In this document: positions 51,665-60,769 of the stretch, one piece after another
Layout: the number at the start of each line of letters is the position of its first letter
How positions within the stretch are numbered: position 1 is the stretch's first letter
Assembly: GCA_031292255.1 (NCBI GenBank)
Contig: JARLHN010000019.1
Location: 1 to 62,980, forward strand
Length of the DNA: 62,980 bases
Reading direction: 5' to 3'
Origin: Oryzomonas sp.
GTDB lineage: Bacteria; Desulfobacterota; Desulfuromonadia; Geobacterales; Pseudopelobacteraceae
Program-made: the position numbers and the translations under genes
Notes under the pieces: model-generated
What the model saw: only the letters and a program-made list of their open reading frames with translations
Database searches by the model: none
What the model was told of the DNA's origin: nothing

Positions 51665-52495
51665 ATGGCAGTACCTTTGACTATTCGTCGCATAATTTCA
51701 ATACAACCTATTGATTTGCCTGTTTTTCATCCGATCGCTCTCAGGTTGATCAATCTGCTGTCCGACATAAATTACAAAGTAATCGACCTTGAGAATACCG
51801 TCAACGAGGATCAGGTCCTTGCAGGGCATATCTTGAAGCTGGCAAACTCTACGACTCACATCGGTCGCGTGAAGGTTGAGACGATCAAAGACGCACTTAT
51901 CCGCCTCGGAGCACATCACGTATCTAATCTCGCCATGGCCGTATCACAAGCGGCACTGCACGTCTCGAAAAATGGGTTTGTCAATGATATCATGCAGGAA
52001 TTGTGGTTTCACTCCCATGCATGTGCGGTTGGCTGCCAGTGGGTTGCAGTGAATAAAGGACACCGGAACATTGCAGAACAAGCATACTTGGCAGGTCTGG
52101 TGCATGACGTTGGGAAATTGCATCTGCTCAAATCCTTGGAAAGACTGGTCAATGCGGGGATGGCTCAAGCGGCATTGGAACGGGACCTGCTTCTTGAGAT
52201 ATTCACCGAGTTGCATGTCGAGCAGGGTACACGCTTAATGGAGCACTGGAATATGCCGGCGGTCTACCGCAATGCATCATCCAGGCACCATGACCCGGAA
52301 ATCAGCCCTGACGACGTAGCTCTTGCCATTGTGCGCTTCGTCAATATTGCCACACGCAAATGCGGCCTGAGCCTCAGTATGGAACCGGTCCAGAATCTTT
52401 TAGAACTTCCCGAAGCAGCAATGCTAAGAATGAATGAAGATAATATTGTCGAGTTAGAGCATGTAATTAATAAGTCTAAGGACATTGTTTTCTAA
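51665..52495 (+). CDS. HDOD-domain signalling protein
   Basis: 276 residues. The HDOD domain covers about residues 14-230: L..L.....I....LA..ILKLANS, IKDALIRLGAHHVSNLAM, LWFHSHACAVGC and AGLVHDVGKLHLL, where the HD pair is present. HDOD proteins usually signal without enzymatic activity and associate with cyclic-di-GMP or two-component networks. It is monocistronic, between two terminators. Confidence 0.88.
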   Translation: MAVPLTIRRIISIQPIDLPVFHPIALRLINLLSDINYKVIDLENTVNEDQVLAGHILKLANSTTHIGRVKVETIKDALIRLGAHHVSNLAMAVSQAALHVSKNGFVNDIMQELWFHSHACAVGCQWVAVNKGHRNIAEQAYLAGLVHDVGKLHLLKSLERLVNAGMAQAALERDLLLEIFTELHVEQGTRLMEHWNMPAVYRNASSRHHDPEISPDDVALAIVRFVNIATRKCGLSLSMEPVQNLLELPEAAMLRMNEDNIVELEHVINKSKDIVF

Positions 52496-52587
52496 GTATC
52501 ATTGATTGTTGTCTGCGGCAAAATGCGGGACAGATTGATTTTACACTCTACCTGAATAACGGATAAATATACGTTGAAGTTACAAAA

Positions 52588-52622
52588 GGAAAGGGCCGAG
52601 ACAAAACATCCCGGCCCTTTCC
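52588..52622. terminator. Bidirectional terminator between the HDOD and Spy-like genes
   Basis: GGAAAGGGCCG (52588-52598) pairs with CGGCCCTTTCC (52612-52622), 13-nt loop, with TTTT on both outgoing strands. Confidence 0.9.
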
Positions 52623-52665
52623 TTTTACCTTTCAAGCAACCTGCTAACCTACCCCTTCGGATCGA

Positions 52666-53220
52666 TCACTTGCCCGATTCTTCGCCATGTTGGTGATGTT
52701 CGGACATCTCATGGTGCTCTTGCTCATGATGGCAGGCGGGGCCATCATGCTTGCCGAATTCTTCAGCCATCTTGTCAAACTTGTCAGCCTGCTCTTTTGT
52801 CATGACGGCTGCGATGCGCTTATGAACCCCTGCACGGTGGATCGCCAACGCTGCTATGGCATTGGCAAGTTTTTCCGACTGATCCTTTATGGCAGTCTGG
52901 CTACCCTGCAGCGAAACAACCATCAAGGCCTTGCGCTCCTTATGGATCGCCTCGAAAAGCGGTTTTGCCTTCGCATGCTCGGCTTCCATGATGTCGGAGA
53001 TCTCGCCCGCCTGTTTCCCGGTCAATCCCAGTTTCTTCTTGAGAATCCACGGGAATTTTTTGAAATCATGCCTCATCCCATCATGTCCGGCATGTTTCTG
53101 TTCGCACCCGCAACCATGGTGGTCGGAATGTTCAGCCCCCTCCGGTCCCATGGCGAAAACACCCGTGCTGAAGAGAGCGATCGTTCCGATGACTGCTGCC
53201 AATCTGGCCATGTGTCTCAT
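52666..53220 (-). CDS. Periplasmic Spy/CpxP-like, His-rich metal-stress protein
   Basis: 184 residues. A signal peptide (end VFA) is followed by a His/Cys-rich N-terminus (SDHHGCGCEQKHAGH) and a helical Spy/CpxP-type core with LGLTGKQ and VMTKEQADKFDKM, the two LTxxQ-like boxes. A His-rich tail (CHHEQEHHEMSEHHQH) ends it. Such proteins act as periplasmic chaperones or metal-binding sensors; the His-rich ends point to Cu, Zn or Ni. The gene stands alone, with GGAGAAA upstream of the ATG. Confidence 0.82.
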   Translation of the reverse strand: MRHMARLAAVIGTIALFSTGVFAMGPEGAEHSDHHGCGCEQKHAGHDGMRHDFKKFPWILKKKLGLTGKQAGEISDIMEAEHAKAKPLFEAIHKERKALMVVSLQGSQTAIKDQSEKLANAIAALAIHRAGVHKRIAAVMTKEQADKFDKMAEEFGKHDGPACHHEQEHHEMSEHHQHGEESGK

Positions 53221-53333
53221 ACTGTTTCTCCTTTAATTTTGAAGCGATGATTCACATTGTTCGAAAAGTAGACGGTTCGGGTGCGAAAATTGTTACAAAA
53301 TAGATTGTGAAAATAATGGAAGTCAGTATTTCA

Positions 53334-54902
53334 TCAAAGATTCCGGTCTTGTCGCGGTGAGTTTTTGGGAGAGCGGAAGTGGCGTTCTATCTCTTCGGAG
53401 AGGCATTCCAGGGTGGAACAGGGCGGCTCGATGTCAACCTTGAGCCCCAGTTCGCGGCAGGCCTTTGAGGTGATTGCCCCGATACTGGCCACCGCCACTC
53501 CCTTCAGCATGTCTGCCAAGAGGTCGCTGCCCAGCATGCGGGCCAGGTTGTGAACCGTGGATGAGGAGGTAAACGTGATGCAATCGATGGTGCGTTTTTC
53601 GAGGGCGAAGAAAGCTTCGGGCGGCAGCCTGTCCGGCATCACATTACGGTATGCCACCGGGCTGTCAACCTGGGCGCCCAGGCGCTTCAGCTCGCAGGGA
53701 ATGACCTCGCGGGCTTTATCGGCACGGGGAAACAGGACCCTGACGCCGCTCATGTCCAACTTGGCGAATTCCGCCACCACCCCTTCCGCCTTATAATCCG
53801 AGGGCACGAGGTCGGGGTGGATGCCGCAGGCGCGTATCGCCTCGGCCGTCTTTGGCCCCACCGCGCAGACCCGGCAGGTTCCCAATGCCCTGGCATCCAG
53901 CCCCAGCATGGCAAGGCGCTGAAAGAACCTGCGCACCGCATTGGCAGAGGTCAACACCAGCCAGTCATAACCACCAATGCCCCGGATGGCGGCATCCAGC
54001 GGTTCCCAGGATTCCGGGTCCACCAGCCTGATGGTGGGACATTCGATGGCTATCGCTCCATGGCCGGCCAGCAGGGCGGCGAATTCGCCGGCCTGATCGG
54101 CGGCACGCGTCACCAGTATCTTGCGGCCGAAAAGTGGACGATTGTCGAACCACGCCAGTTTGTCTCTCAGACCAACCACCTCGCCGACAATGGTCACGGC
54201 CGGCGGTTTGAAGTCGGCGGCCTCGGCCCGGTCGGCGATGTCGGCCAGGGTCCCGGTCAAAACCTGCTGAGACGGAACCGTTCCCCAGCGCACCAGGGCC
54301 ACGGGCGTCCGGGGGCTCCTGCCGTGCCGCAGCAAGCATTCCATGTTCCGGCGCAAGGTGGTGACGCCCATATAAAAGACCACCGTGCCGTTGCCCAGGG
54401 AGAGGCGATCCCAGTCAATGGCCGAACCGTCCTTGTTCTTTCCCTCATGGCCGGTGACAAAGGCCACCGAGGCGGTGAAATCCCGGTGGGTCAGGGGGAT
54501 GCCGCTGTAGGCCGCCGCACCCACGGCGGCAGTGACCCCCGGCACGACCTGGAAGGGTATCCCTGCCTGGCTCAGCGCCTCGCATTCCTCGCCCCCCCGC
54601 CCGAACACGAAGGGGTCGCCCCCCTTGAGGCGGACCACGACCTTCCCTTCGAGCCCCTTTTCCACCAGCAGGCGGTTGATCTCTTCCTGGTCCTGGTTGT
54701 GGCGGCCCCCGATCTTGCCGGCGTAGATCAACTCCGCATCATCCGGCGCATGGGCCAGGAGCTGTTCATTGGCCAGGTAATCGTAGATCACCACCTGGGC
54801 CCGTTGCAGGCACTCCATCCCCTTGAGCGTGATCAGCCCGGGATCGCCGGGTCCGGCTCCGACCAGGTAAATCATGCCGGTATGACGCGGCTTGTCGCTC
54901 AT
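53334..54902 (-). CDS. Fused uroporphyrinogen-III C-methyltransferase / uroporphyrinogen-III synthase
   Basis: 522 residues from ATG 54902, overlapping hemC as ATGA. The N-terminal domain (1-245) is the SUMT/CobA type: IYLVGAGPGDPGLITLKG, RLKGGDPFVFGRGGEE and GIPLTHRDFTAS. The C-terminal domain (about 255-510) is HemD-like: KILVTRAADQAGEFAALL, LTSANAVRRFF and IDCITFTSSSTVHNL. One protein therefore closes the tetrapyrrole ring and methylates it toward siroheme and cobalamin. The fusion is common in Geobacter and clostridia. Confidence 0.94.
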   Translation of the reverse strand: MSDKPRHTGMIYLVGAGPGDPGLITLKGMECLQRAQVVIYDYLANEQLLAHAPDDAELIYAGKIGGRHNQDQEEINRLLVEKGLEGKVVVRLKGGDPFVFGRGGEECEALSQAGIPFQVVPGVTAAVGAAAYSGIPLTHRDFTASVAFVTGHEGKNKDGSAIDWDRLSLGNGTVVFYMGVTTLRRNMECLLRHGRSPRTPVALVRWGTVPSQQVLTGTLADIADRAEAADFKPPAVTIVGEVVGLRDKLAWFDNRPLFGRKILVTRAADQAGEFAALLAGHGAIAIECPTIRLVDPESWEPLDAAIRGIGGYDWLVLTSANAVRRFFQRLAMLGLDARALGTCRVCAVGPKTAEAIRACGIHPDLVPSDYKAEGVVAEFAKLDMSGVRVLFPRADKAREVIPCELKRLGAQVDSPVAYRNVMPDRLPPEAFFALEKRTIDCITFTSSSTVHNLARMLGSDLLADMLKGVAVASIGAITSKACRELGLKVDIEPPCSTLECLSEEIERHFRSPKNSPRQDRNL

Positions 54903-55849
54903 GGATGCGAGGGGGTGGCAATCTCCCTCTCGTAGACCTCTTCGAGGATAGTCTTGCCCCCCTCGGCAAGAAGCCGGTCTGCCAGTTGGATGCCCAGTTT
55001 TTCGCATTCTCCGACCGGTCCGCTGATCTCGCCCCGCACGGAGCGCTGGCCGTCAACCGCGGCAATGAAGCCCACCAGGCGCAATGTGCCATCAATGACC
55101 GTTCCGTGGGCTGCAATGGGCACTTGGCACCCTCCCTCGCAGCGTTTCAGCAGGGCGCGCTCTGCGCGCACCGCATGGCTGGTGTCGGGGTGGTTGAAGA
55201 AACCGATGGTCTCCGTGACCACGGCATCGTCCAGGCGGCACTCGATCCCCAACGCACCCTGGCCGATGGCCGGGATGGAGAGGTCCGTGTCCAGGTACTC
55301 GGCGACTTTTTCGGTGAAGCCGAGCCGTTTCAGGCCGGCTGCGGCCAGGATGACGGCATCCAGTTTGTCGTCTTCCAGCTTGCGGATGCGGGTTTCCACG
55401 TTGCCGCGGATAATGACCATCTGCAGATCGGGACGCACCTTCAAAAGCTGGGCCTGGCGGCGCAGGGCGCTGGTGCCGATACGGGCTCCCCGGGGCAGAT
55501 CGCTGAACCCGACGTTGCGGGAGATGACGGCGTCGCGCGGGTCTTCCCGTTCGGTGATGCAGTGCAGCCCCAGGCCTTCCGGAAAGTCGGTGGGAACATC
55601 CTTCATGCTGTGCACGGCGATGTCGATCTCCCCGCGCAGCATGGCCTCTTCGATCTCCTTGACGAACAGCCCTTTGCCGCCGACCTGGGCCAGAGGCACG
55701 TCAAGGATCTTGTCGCCGATGGTCTTGATCTTGGTCAGGGTTACCTCCATGCCGGGGTATCGCTTCTCCAATTCGGACTTGACCCAGTTGGCCTGCCAGA
55801 GAGCCAGCTGACTGGCGCGGGTGCCTATGCGTAACAGTTTGGGGGGCAT
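54899..55849 (-). CDS. hemC: Hydroxymethylbilane synthase
   Basis: 316 residues. Porphobilinogen deaminase marks are RIGTRASQLALWQANWV, KTIGDKILDVPLAQVGGKGLFVKEIE, AVHSMKDVPT and the dipyrromethane-binding Cys in RCEGGCQVPIAAHG. It links four porphobilinogens into hydroxymethylbilane. Its start is 52 bp inside from the family B repeat element (55901-56096), so that element separates hemC from sfsA and hemA upstream. Confidence 0.96.
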   Translation of the reverse strand: MPPKLLRIGTRASQLALWQANWVKSELEKRYPGMEVTLTKIKTIGDKILDVPLAQVGGKGLFVKEIEEAMLRGEIDIAVHSMKDVPTDFPEGLGLHCITEREDPRDAVISRNVGFSDLPRGARIGTSALRRQAQLLKVRPDLQMVIIRGNVETRIRKLEDDKLDAVILAAAGLKRLGFTEKVAEYLDTDLSIPAIGQGALGIECRLDDAVVTETIGFFNHPDTSHAVRAERALLKRCEGGCQVPIAAHGTVIDGTLRLVGFIAAVDGQRSVRGEISGPVGECEKLGIQLADRLLAEGGKTILEEVYEREIATPSHP

Positions 55850-55900
55850 AATCTATCTCCATTTCTCGGGAAAATTCAAACATTCAATGTTTTTCAACGT

Positions 55901-56096
55901 TGTCCGGTTTGGTCTTTGCGGTTAGCTCCCCCTACCTTGACGGGAGGACCCTCAGGGGCCTAAAGGAGCTGGGGGGCAGGTGAAGCTGCCAACTGAGTCG
56001 CATGTGGCAATTCCCCCCCCTCCCCCTAACCCCACCCGCAAGGGGAGGGGGGATACTAGAGCCTGTTTCAGTCAACGCAATTTGCCTAACCGGGCA
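55901..56096. repeat. Element with terminal inverted repeats, family B, copy 2
   Basis: Ends TGTCCGGTT (55901-55909) and AACCGGGCA (56088-56096). Shares with 14471-14564 the outer 20 bp at each end and the GCAAGGGGAG.GGG centre, but carries about 100 extra bp in the middle. Followed by a CACGGAGACACGGAG stretch (about 56131-56160). The whole interval 55850-56176 has no gene. Confidence 0.7.
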
Positions 56097-56176
56097 TTGC
56101 TGAATACTTATCAAATGCTACATCTGCTACAGGGACACGGAGACACGGAGGTTCACGGAGAAAGGCTAAAGCGGCT

Positions 56177-56869
56177 TTACACGATAACCGGCAACCGCTC
56201 CGTCAGCCTGATCTCACAAGGCGTCACCAAGGCACGGTAAGCCAGAGCCTCCACACCATTGTCCAAGGCCAGCCTGAGCAGCCGTCCATATTCCGGGTCA
56301 ATGGCGTCGGCCGGGGAGACGCCGGCGCCGTCTCCACGCTGAACGGTGAAGAAGATCACACCCCGGTCCCCTTCCCTGACGACCCGCATTAATTCCCGGA
56401 GGTGTTTCTGGCCGCGGGTGGTGACGGCGTCCGGAAACAGGGCTTGGCCCCCTTCCACCAGGGTGACGTTCTTGACCTCCACAAAACAGCGCCCCTGCGC
56501 TCCTTCAAGCAGCAGGTCGATACGGCTGTGCTCGCCATAGGGCACTTCGCGGCGGATCGACCCGTATCCCTGCAACTCCGCAGCCGTACCGTTCTCGATC
56601 GCCTCCTGGGTCAGCCGGTTGGGCAGGGCGGTGTTGATGCCGGCCCAGTAGCCGTCGGCCTCGACAAGTTCCCAGGTGAAAGCCAGTTTGCGTCCCTTGT
56701 TCCCGCTGCGGGAGAGGTACACCCGGCTGCCGGGGGTCGCACATCCCTTCATGCTGCCGGAATTGGGGCAGTGGACGGTGACGACACCACCACCTTCCAA
56801 TTCAACATCCGCCAGAAAGCGTTTGTAACGCCTGACCAAGCGGCCTTCGACCAGCGGCGGTAGCCTCAC
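56177..56869 (-). CDS. sfsA: SfsA-family protein (sugar fermentation stimulation homologue)
   Basis: 230 residues from GTG 56869, overlapping the hemA stop as GTGA. Family marks are [54 protein letters not shown] and [17 protein letters not shown], which resemble a nuclease-like fold (DxD..ExK) with an OB-like N-terminus. The cellular role is unsettled. Translational coupling to hemA is notable because SfsA has no known tetrapyrrole role. Confidence 0.93.
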   Translation of the reverse strand: MRLPPLVEGRLVRRYKRFLADVELEGGGVVTVHCPNSGSMKGCATPGSRVYLSRSGNKGRKLAFTWELVEADGYWAGINTALPNRLTQEAIENGTAAELQGYGSIRREVPYGEHSRIDLLLEGAQGRCFVEVKNVTLVEGGQALFPDAVTTRGQKHLRELMRVVREGDRGVIFFTVQRGDGAGVSPADAIDPEYGRLLRLALDNGVEALAYRALVTPCEIRLTERLPVIV

Positions 56870-58167
56870 GCTTCAAGTTCCAGCTCTTCTGTCTCTTCGG
56901 GAGCGGCTTCCAGCTCGAAAAGCTGCCGCAATCCATCCACGTACAGATCGACGCGTCCCCCCTGGCCGGCCTTCTTCAGCACCGTTGTTGGGGTGTGGAG
57001 CAGCTTGTTCATCATGGCCATGGTCAGGGCTTCCAGGCGTTTTTCGCCGTCGTTTGGCAGATCCTTCCAATTGGCCAGGGTCTTTTCCAGTTCCGCCTTG
57101 CGGATCTCGTCGAAGTGGTTGCGCAGGGCAACGATGGTGGGCGTAACCTCCAGGGATGAGAGCCATTTGAAAAACTGGCCGATCTCCTGGCTGATGATCT
57201 CTTCGGCCTTCTCGGCCTCCAGGTTGCGCTGTGCCAGGTTGGCCTGGACGATCTCCTGCAGGTTATCGACCGTAAAGAGATAGGCGTTCTCCAAGTCGTC
57301 CACCTTGGGGTCGATGTCCCTCGGCACGGCGATGTCGATGAAGAACATGGGCTTGAATCTGCGCCGTTTGATCACGTCCTCCACGTCCTTGGGACCGATG
57401 ATGACATGGGGGGCGCCGGTGGAGGAGAGTACGATGTCGGCCCGATGGAGATGCTGGAAGAGTTCCTCGAAGCGCACCGCCTCGCCGTCGAATTCTTCGG
57501 CCAGGCGCTCGGCCCGCTCGAAGGTGCGGTTGGTCACCATCACGCCGCGGACGCCGCTGTTCAGGAAATGCTTGGCGGCCAGTTCGCACATCTCGCCGGC
57601 GCCGATCAGCATCACGGTCTTGTCAGACAGGTTCCCGAGGATCTTTTTGGCCAGTTCCACGGCCGCGAAGGCCACGGAAACGGCCGATGAGGCGATTTTG
57701 GTCTCGGTGCGCACCCGTTTGGCAACGGAAAATGCCTTGTGCAGAAAACGGTTCAGGATGATGCCGGAGGATTTGTATTCCGCGGCATAACCGTAGGATG
57801 TCTTGATCTGGCCCAGGATCTGAGGCTCTCCCACGACCATGGAGTCCAGGCTTGACGCAACCCGGAAGACGTGGCGGATAGCGGTTTCGGAGTGGTAGCT
57901 GTAGAGATGGGATTCAAGGATTCCAAACGGGATGTGATGGTACTCGGCCATGAAACGCTTGATCCGGGCGATGCCGCCCGCGATGTCGCGGGTCGTGGCA
58001 TAGATCTCGACCCGGTTGCAGGTGGAGACGATCACCCCTTCGACGATCTCGTCAAGGGATACCAGTTCGCGGAGCGGTTTCTCGATCTGATTGGGCGAAA
58101 AGGCCACTTTTTCCCGTATTTCAACGGTTGCGGTCTTATGGGAGAGGCCAACGACGATAATATTCAT
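56866..58167 (-). CDS. hemA: Glutamyl-tRNA reductase
   Basis: 433 residues. Conserved segments are [19 protein letters not shown], the active-site Cys in [49 protein letters not shown], and the NADPH fold [16 protein letters not shown]. It makes glutamate-1-semialdehyde, the first committed step of C5-pathway heme synthesis. Order ccsA-hemA-sfsA on the minus strand; ccsA ends 113 bp upstream. Confidence 0.96.
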   Translation of the reverse strand: MNIIVVGLSHKTATVEIREKVAFSPNQIEKPLRELVSLDEIVEGVIVSTCNRVEIYATTRDIAGGIARIKRFMAEYHHIPFGILESHLYSYHSETAIRHVFRVASSLDSMVVGEPQILGQIKTSYGYAAEYKSSGIILNRFLHKAFSVAKRVRTETKIASSAVSVAFAAVELAKKILGNLSDKTVMLIGAGEMCELAAKHFLNSGVRGVMVTNRTFERAERLAEEFDGEAVRFEELFQHLHRADIVLSSTGAPHVIIGPKDVEDVIKRRRFKPMFFIDIAVPRDIDPKVDDLENAYLFTVDNLQEIVQANLAQRNLEAEKAEEIISQEIGQFFKWLSSLEVTPTIVALRNHFDEIRKAELEKTLANWKDLPNDGEKRLEALTMAMMNKLLHTPTTVLKKAGQGGRVDLYVDGLRQLFELEAAPEETEELELEA

Positions 58168-58232
58168 TCAGCGAGCATTCCTTACAGCATGTAATACCTG
58201 CAAAAACGATGAGCCACGATATCCTGTTCAGC

Positions 58233-58279
58233 TTCCATCCGGAAACCAATAGGTTCTCATCCGTGGACTCCGGATGAAA
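58233..58279. repeat. TTCCATCCGG hairpin, copy 2
   Basis: TTCCATCCGG (58233-58242) and CCGGATGAAA (58270-58279) can pair with one G-T, with a 27-nt loop. It lies just after the ccsA stop, between ccsA and hemA. Shares 14 bp with the hairpin at 41755-41779. Confidence 0.5.
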
Positions 58280-58280
58280 A

Positions 58281-59096
58281 CTATTTATAACTGTGGAGGC
58301 CGGGCAGCCACAAGTTAACCCCGATAAAGGTAAACAGCATGATCAGAAATCCTGCGACGGAGAGCAGCGCGGCACGTTTTCCGCGCCAACCGGTGGTCAT
58401 GCGGCCGTGCAGAAGCGCGGCATAGATGAACCAGGTGATCAGCGACCACGTCTCCTTTGGGTCCCAGCTCCAGTACGTGCCCCAGGCCTTTTCGGCCCAG
58501 ATGGCGCCCGAGATGATGGCAACCGTCAGGAGCGGGAAACCGATGGTCAGGCAGCGATAGTTGATGTCGTCCAGGGTATCGAGGGAAGGGAGCTTCTGGA
58601 ACAGGGCGCCGAATTTCTTTTTCTTGAGAAAATGCTGCTGGATCAGATAGATCACGGCAGCTCCGAAAGCGATGGTGAAGGTCGCATAGCTGACGAAGGC
58701 CATGGTGGTATGTACCCATAGCCAGCCGCTCTTGAGGGCCGGGTTAAGCTCATGAATGGCCGACGGGAACGAACTGGATGCGATAATCATGAGAAGCGCC
58801 AGCGGGATGGTGAACGAGCCCAGGATGGCGATCTTGTACTTGCGCACGAACAGGAGGAATGTCCCAACAATGACCAGGCTGAAGAAGGAGAGGGACTCGT
58901 GCATGTTGGTGATCGGCAGGTAGCCGGCCGAATTGAAGCGATGGATGGTGGAGAGAGAATGGGTCACGAAACCGGTAGTGACCAGCCGGCTTGCCCAGGT
59001 CGCCATCCCCTGTGTCGTATGCAGCAGATAGCCCAGGTAGAGCGCTGTAGCACAGCCGTACAGCACAAGGGTGCAATAGAAGAAAATCTGGCTCAT
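58281..59096 (-). CDS. ccsA: Cytochrome c assembly protein (CcsA/ResC, heme-handling)
   Basis: 271 residues with about eight membrane helices. The heme-binding WWD-type motif reads WGTYWSWDPKETWSL near residue 205, and conserved His occur at HSLSTIHRF and WVHTTMAF. CcsA with CcsB/ResB carries heme across the membrane and attaches it to CxxCH proteins (System II). It overlaps met8 by four bases. The combination ties heme synthesis directly to cytochrome maturation. A ccsB/resB gene is not in the window. Confidence 0.92.
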   Translation of the reverse strand: MSQIFFYCTLVLYGCATALYLGYLLHTTQGMATWASRLVTTGFVTHSLSTIHRFNSAGYLPITNMHESLSFFSLVIVGTFLLFVRKYKIAILGSFTIPLALLMIIASSSFPSAIHELNPALKSGWLWVHTTMAFVSYATFTIAFGAAVIYLIQQHFLKKKKFGALFQKLPSLDTLDDINYRCLTIGFPLLTVAIISGAIWAEKAWGTYWSWDPKETWSLITWFIYAALLHGRMTTGWRGKRAALLSVAGFLIMLFTFIGVNLWLPGLHSYK

Positions 59097-59686
59097 GAAA
59101 TGTCCTTGCGTTCTGAAAGCTCGGCGATCAGGCGTCTCGCCTTCGCGCGTAAAAGCTTCTTATTGTATGTGGTGCCGTTCCCTTCCGTCAATAGCTTTTC
59201 TCGCTCGGCCGCCAGCTCTTCCACAAGACCGGCGTAATCATGCCCGATCATGCCGGCGATGGCGTCGCGCACCTCGGCTGCGAGAGCCGGACAGCGCCCA
59301 CCCGTCGAAACGGCGATCTCCAGCCCCCCCCGCCGCAGGATCGCGGGGAAATGGCAGTCTCCCGCCTCCGGTTGATCGGCAACGGCGACAAGGAGGCCTT
59401 TTTGCCCGGCCTCTGCCGCGACCCTTCGGTTCACGGCGGTGTCGTCCGTCGCGGCCACGACCAGTGCAACACCGTCCAGGTCAGCGGCTTCATAACACCC
59501 GATCCGAACCGTCACGGCGCCGGACGCTTCCTGCTCGCGTATCCCGGGTATCACCTCGGGGGCGACAACCCGGATGCGGGCCCCAGCCTCGCGCAGCGCC
59601 TGCAACTTGCGGGCTGCAACCGTGCCGCCCCCAACGATCAGTGCGGTCCGTTTCCGCATATCTATGTTCAAGGCAAGGTGCGGCAT
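59093..59686 (-). CDS. Precorrin-2 dehydrogenase / sirohydrochlorin ferrochelatase-like (Met8/CysG N-terminal type)
   Basis: 197 residues. LNIDMRKRTALIVGGGTVAARKLQAL is the NAD-binding loop, VVAATDDTAVNRRVA, VADQPEAGDCHFPAILRRGGLEIAVSTGGRCPALA are the family signature. It oxidises precorrin-2 to sirohydrochlorin and may insert iron, leading to siroheme or alternative heme d1-type products. First gene of the minus-strand tetrapyrrole run, coupled to ccsA by a four-base overlap. Confidence 0.93.
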   Translation of the reverse strand: MPHLALNIDMRKRTALIVGGGTVAARKLQALREAGARIRVVAPEVIPGIREQEASGAVTVRIGCYEAADLDGVALVVAATDDTAVNRRVAAEAGQKGLLVAVADQPEAGDCHFPAILRRGGLEIAVSTGGRCPALAAEVRDAIAGMIGHDYAGLVEELAAEREKLLTEGNGTTYNKKLLRAKARRLIAELSERKDIS

Positions 59687-59768
59687 GGGCTCTCTTCCGG
59701 GGGCCTGTCTCTTTTGATCGGAGAATTGACAACATACAACCTTTCGCCCGGTAATTCAACAAATGGGA

Positions 59769-59788
59769 CAATTTTGTTTGCAAAATTG
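59769..59788. promoter_or_regulatory. Perfect inverted repeat between met8 and trxA
   Basis: CAATTTTG-TTTG-CAAAATTG, an 8-bp perfect repeat in the divergent met8/trxA intergenic region, about 85 bp upstream of the met8 start. It could be an operator for either direction. Confidence 0.4.
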
Positions 59789-59849
59789 GACCGCGAAGGC
59801 GCCCGAAAGGTGAGGCCAACGGCCGAAGTCATAACCGCTGAGTTTATCC

Positions 59850-59877
59850 TTGATTTTTTCTCCGGCTGGTATATGAT
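59850..59877 (+). promoter_or_regulatory. Candidate promoter of trxA
   Basis: TTGATT (59850-59855), 16-bp spacer, TATGAT (59872-59877). The transcript would start near 59885, about 30 nt before ATG 59915. Confidence 0.55.
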
Positions 59878-59914
59878 TTTTTAAATATAAACTCAGCTAA
59901 AGGAGATGCTTGTT

Positions 59915-60244
59915 ATGTCCAGTGAAAAGATAGTTGCATTCACCGATGCCAATTTCGATCACGAGGTGATCCAGTCCGATATCCCGGTGCTTGTTGATTT
60001 CTGGGCAACATGGTGTGCTCCCTGCAAGGCCATCTCTCCACTCGTGGATGCCGTTGCCGACGAATATGCCGGCAAGGTCAAGGTCGGCAAGGTCAATGTG
60101 GATGAGAATCAGGCTACGCCCGCCAAATACGGCGTGCGCGGCATTCCCACCATCATCCTGTTCAAGGGCGGAGCCGTCATCGACCAGATCGTAGGGGCGG
60201 TCCCCAAGTCGCAACTGGACGCCCTGATCGCCAAGGCGCTGTAG
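59915..60244 (+). CDS. trxA: Thioredoxin
   Basis: 109 residues from ATG 59915, with AAAGGAGA 9 nt upstream; ATG 59906 overlaps the ribosome site and is not used. The active site reads WCAPCK (usual WCGPC; Ala replaces Gly), followed by the cis-Pro loop GIPTIILFKGG. Cytoplasmic disulfide reductant. It ends 6 bp before the exported TlpA-like gene, so the two are co-transcribed. Confidence 0.95.
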   Translation: MSSEKIVAFTDANFDHEVIQSDIPVLVDFWATWCAPCKAISPLVDAVADEYAGKVKVGKVNVDENQATPAKYGVRGIPTIILFKGGAVIDQIVGAVPKSQLDALIAKAL

Positions 60245-60250
60245 GTTGCC

Positions 60251-60769
60251 ATGAAACGCATCGGACCTGCCCGTCGGTTTGTCACGGGTCTTGCCCTGGC
60301 AGGACTCATGGCGCTTCTGCCGACCCAGCTTCTGGCGTTGCCCCGCCAGGGGCAGCCGGCTCCCGCGTTCAAGGTGGTCACCACGTCAGGGCAGTCGGTA
60401 TCCATGGACAACTATCAAGGCCGCGTGCTGGTGGTCGATTTCTTTGCGACCTGGTGCCAGCCCTGCCGGAAGTCCATACCCCACCTGGTAAGGTTGAACC
60501 AGAAATACGGAAAACAGGGACTGCAAATACTGGGCATGAGCGCCGATGAAGACGGGGAACGGGCCGTTAAATCATTTGCCGCGGAACAGCACATCAACTA
60601 TCCCGTCGCCCTGGCGGGAGAAACGGTTACCGACGCCTTTGGCATCCGCTCGGTTCCGGTCATGATCGTCATCGATAAGAAAGGCAGGATTGCCGGGGTG
60701 TTCAGAGGGTTTTCCGACGAAATCGCCGATTCCATGGAGTCATTGGTTAAAAAACTGCTGGCTGAATAA
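60251..60769 (+). CDS. TlpA/ResA-like exported thioredoxin-fold protein
   Basis: 172 residues. A signal peptide or N-terminal anchor (VTGLALAGLMALLPTQLLA) is followed by an AhpC/TSA-type fold with WCQPCRKSIPHL and the cis-Pro loop RSVPVMIVID. ResA-like proteins reduce the CxxCH cysteines of apocytochromes before heme attachment. This fits CcsA a few genes away. Its 3' end overlaps truA, coming from the other strand, by 23 bp, and its terminator lies inside truA. Confidence 0.9.
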   Translation: MKRIGPARRFVTGLALAGLMALLPTQLLALPRQGQPAPAFKVVTTSGQSVSMDNYQGRVLVVDFFATWCQPCRKSIPHLVRLNQKYGKQGLQILGMSADEDGERAVKSFAAEQHINYPVALAGETVTDAFGIRSVPVMIVIDKKGRIAGVFRGFSDEIADSMESLVKKLLAE

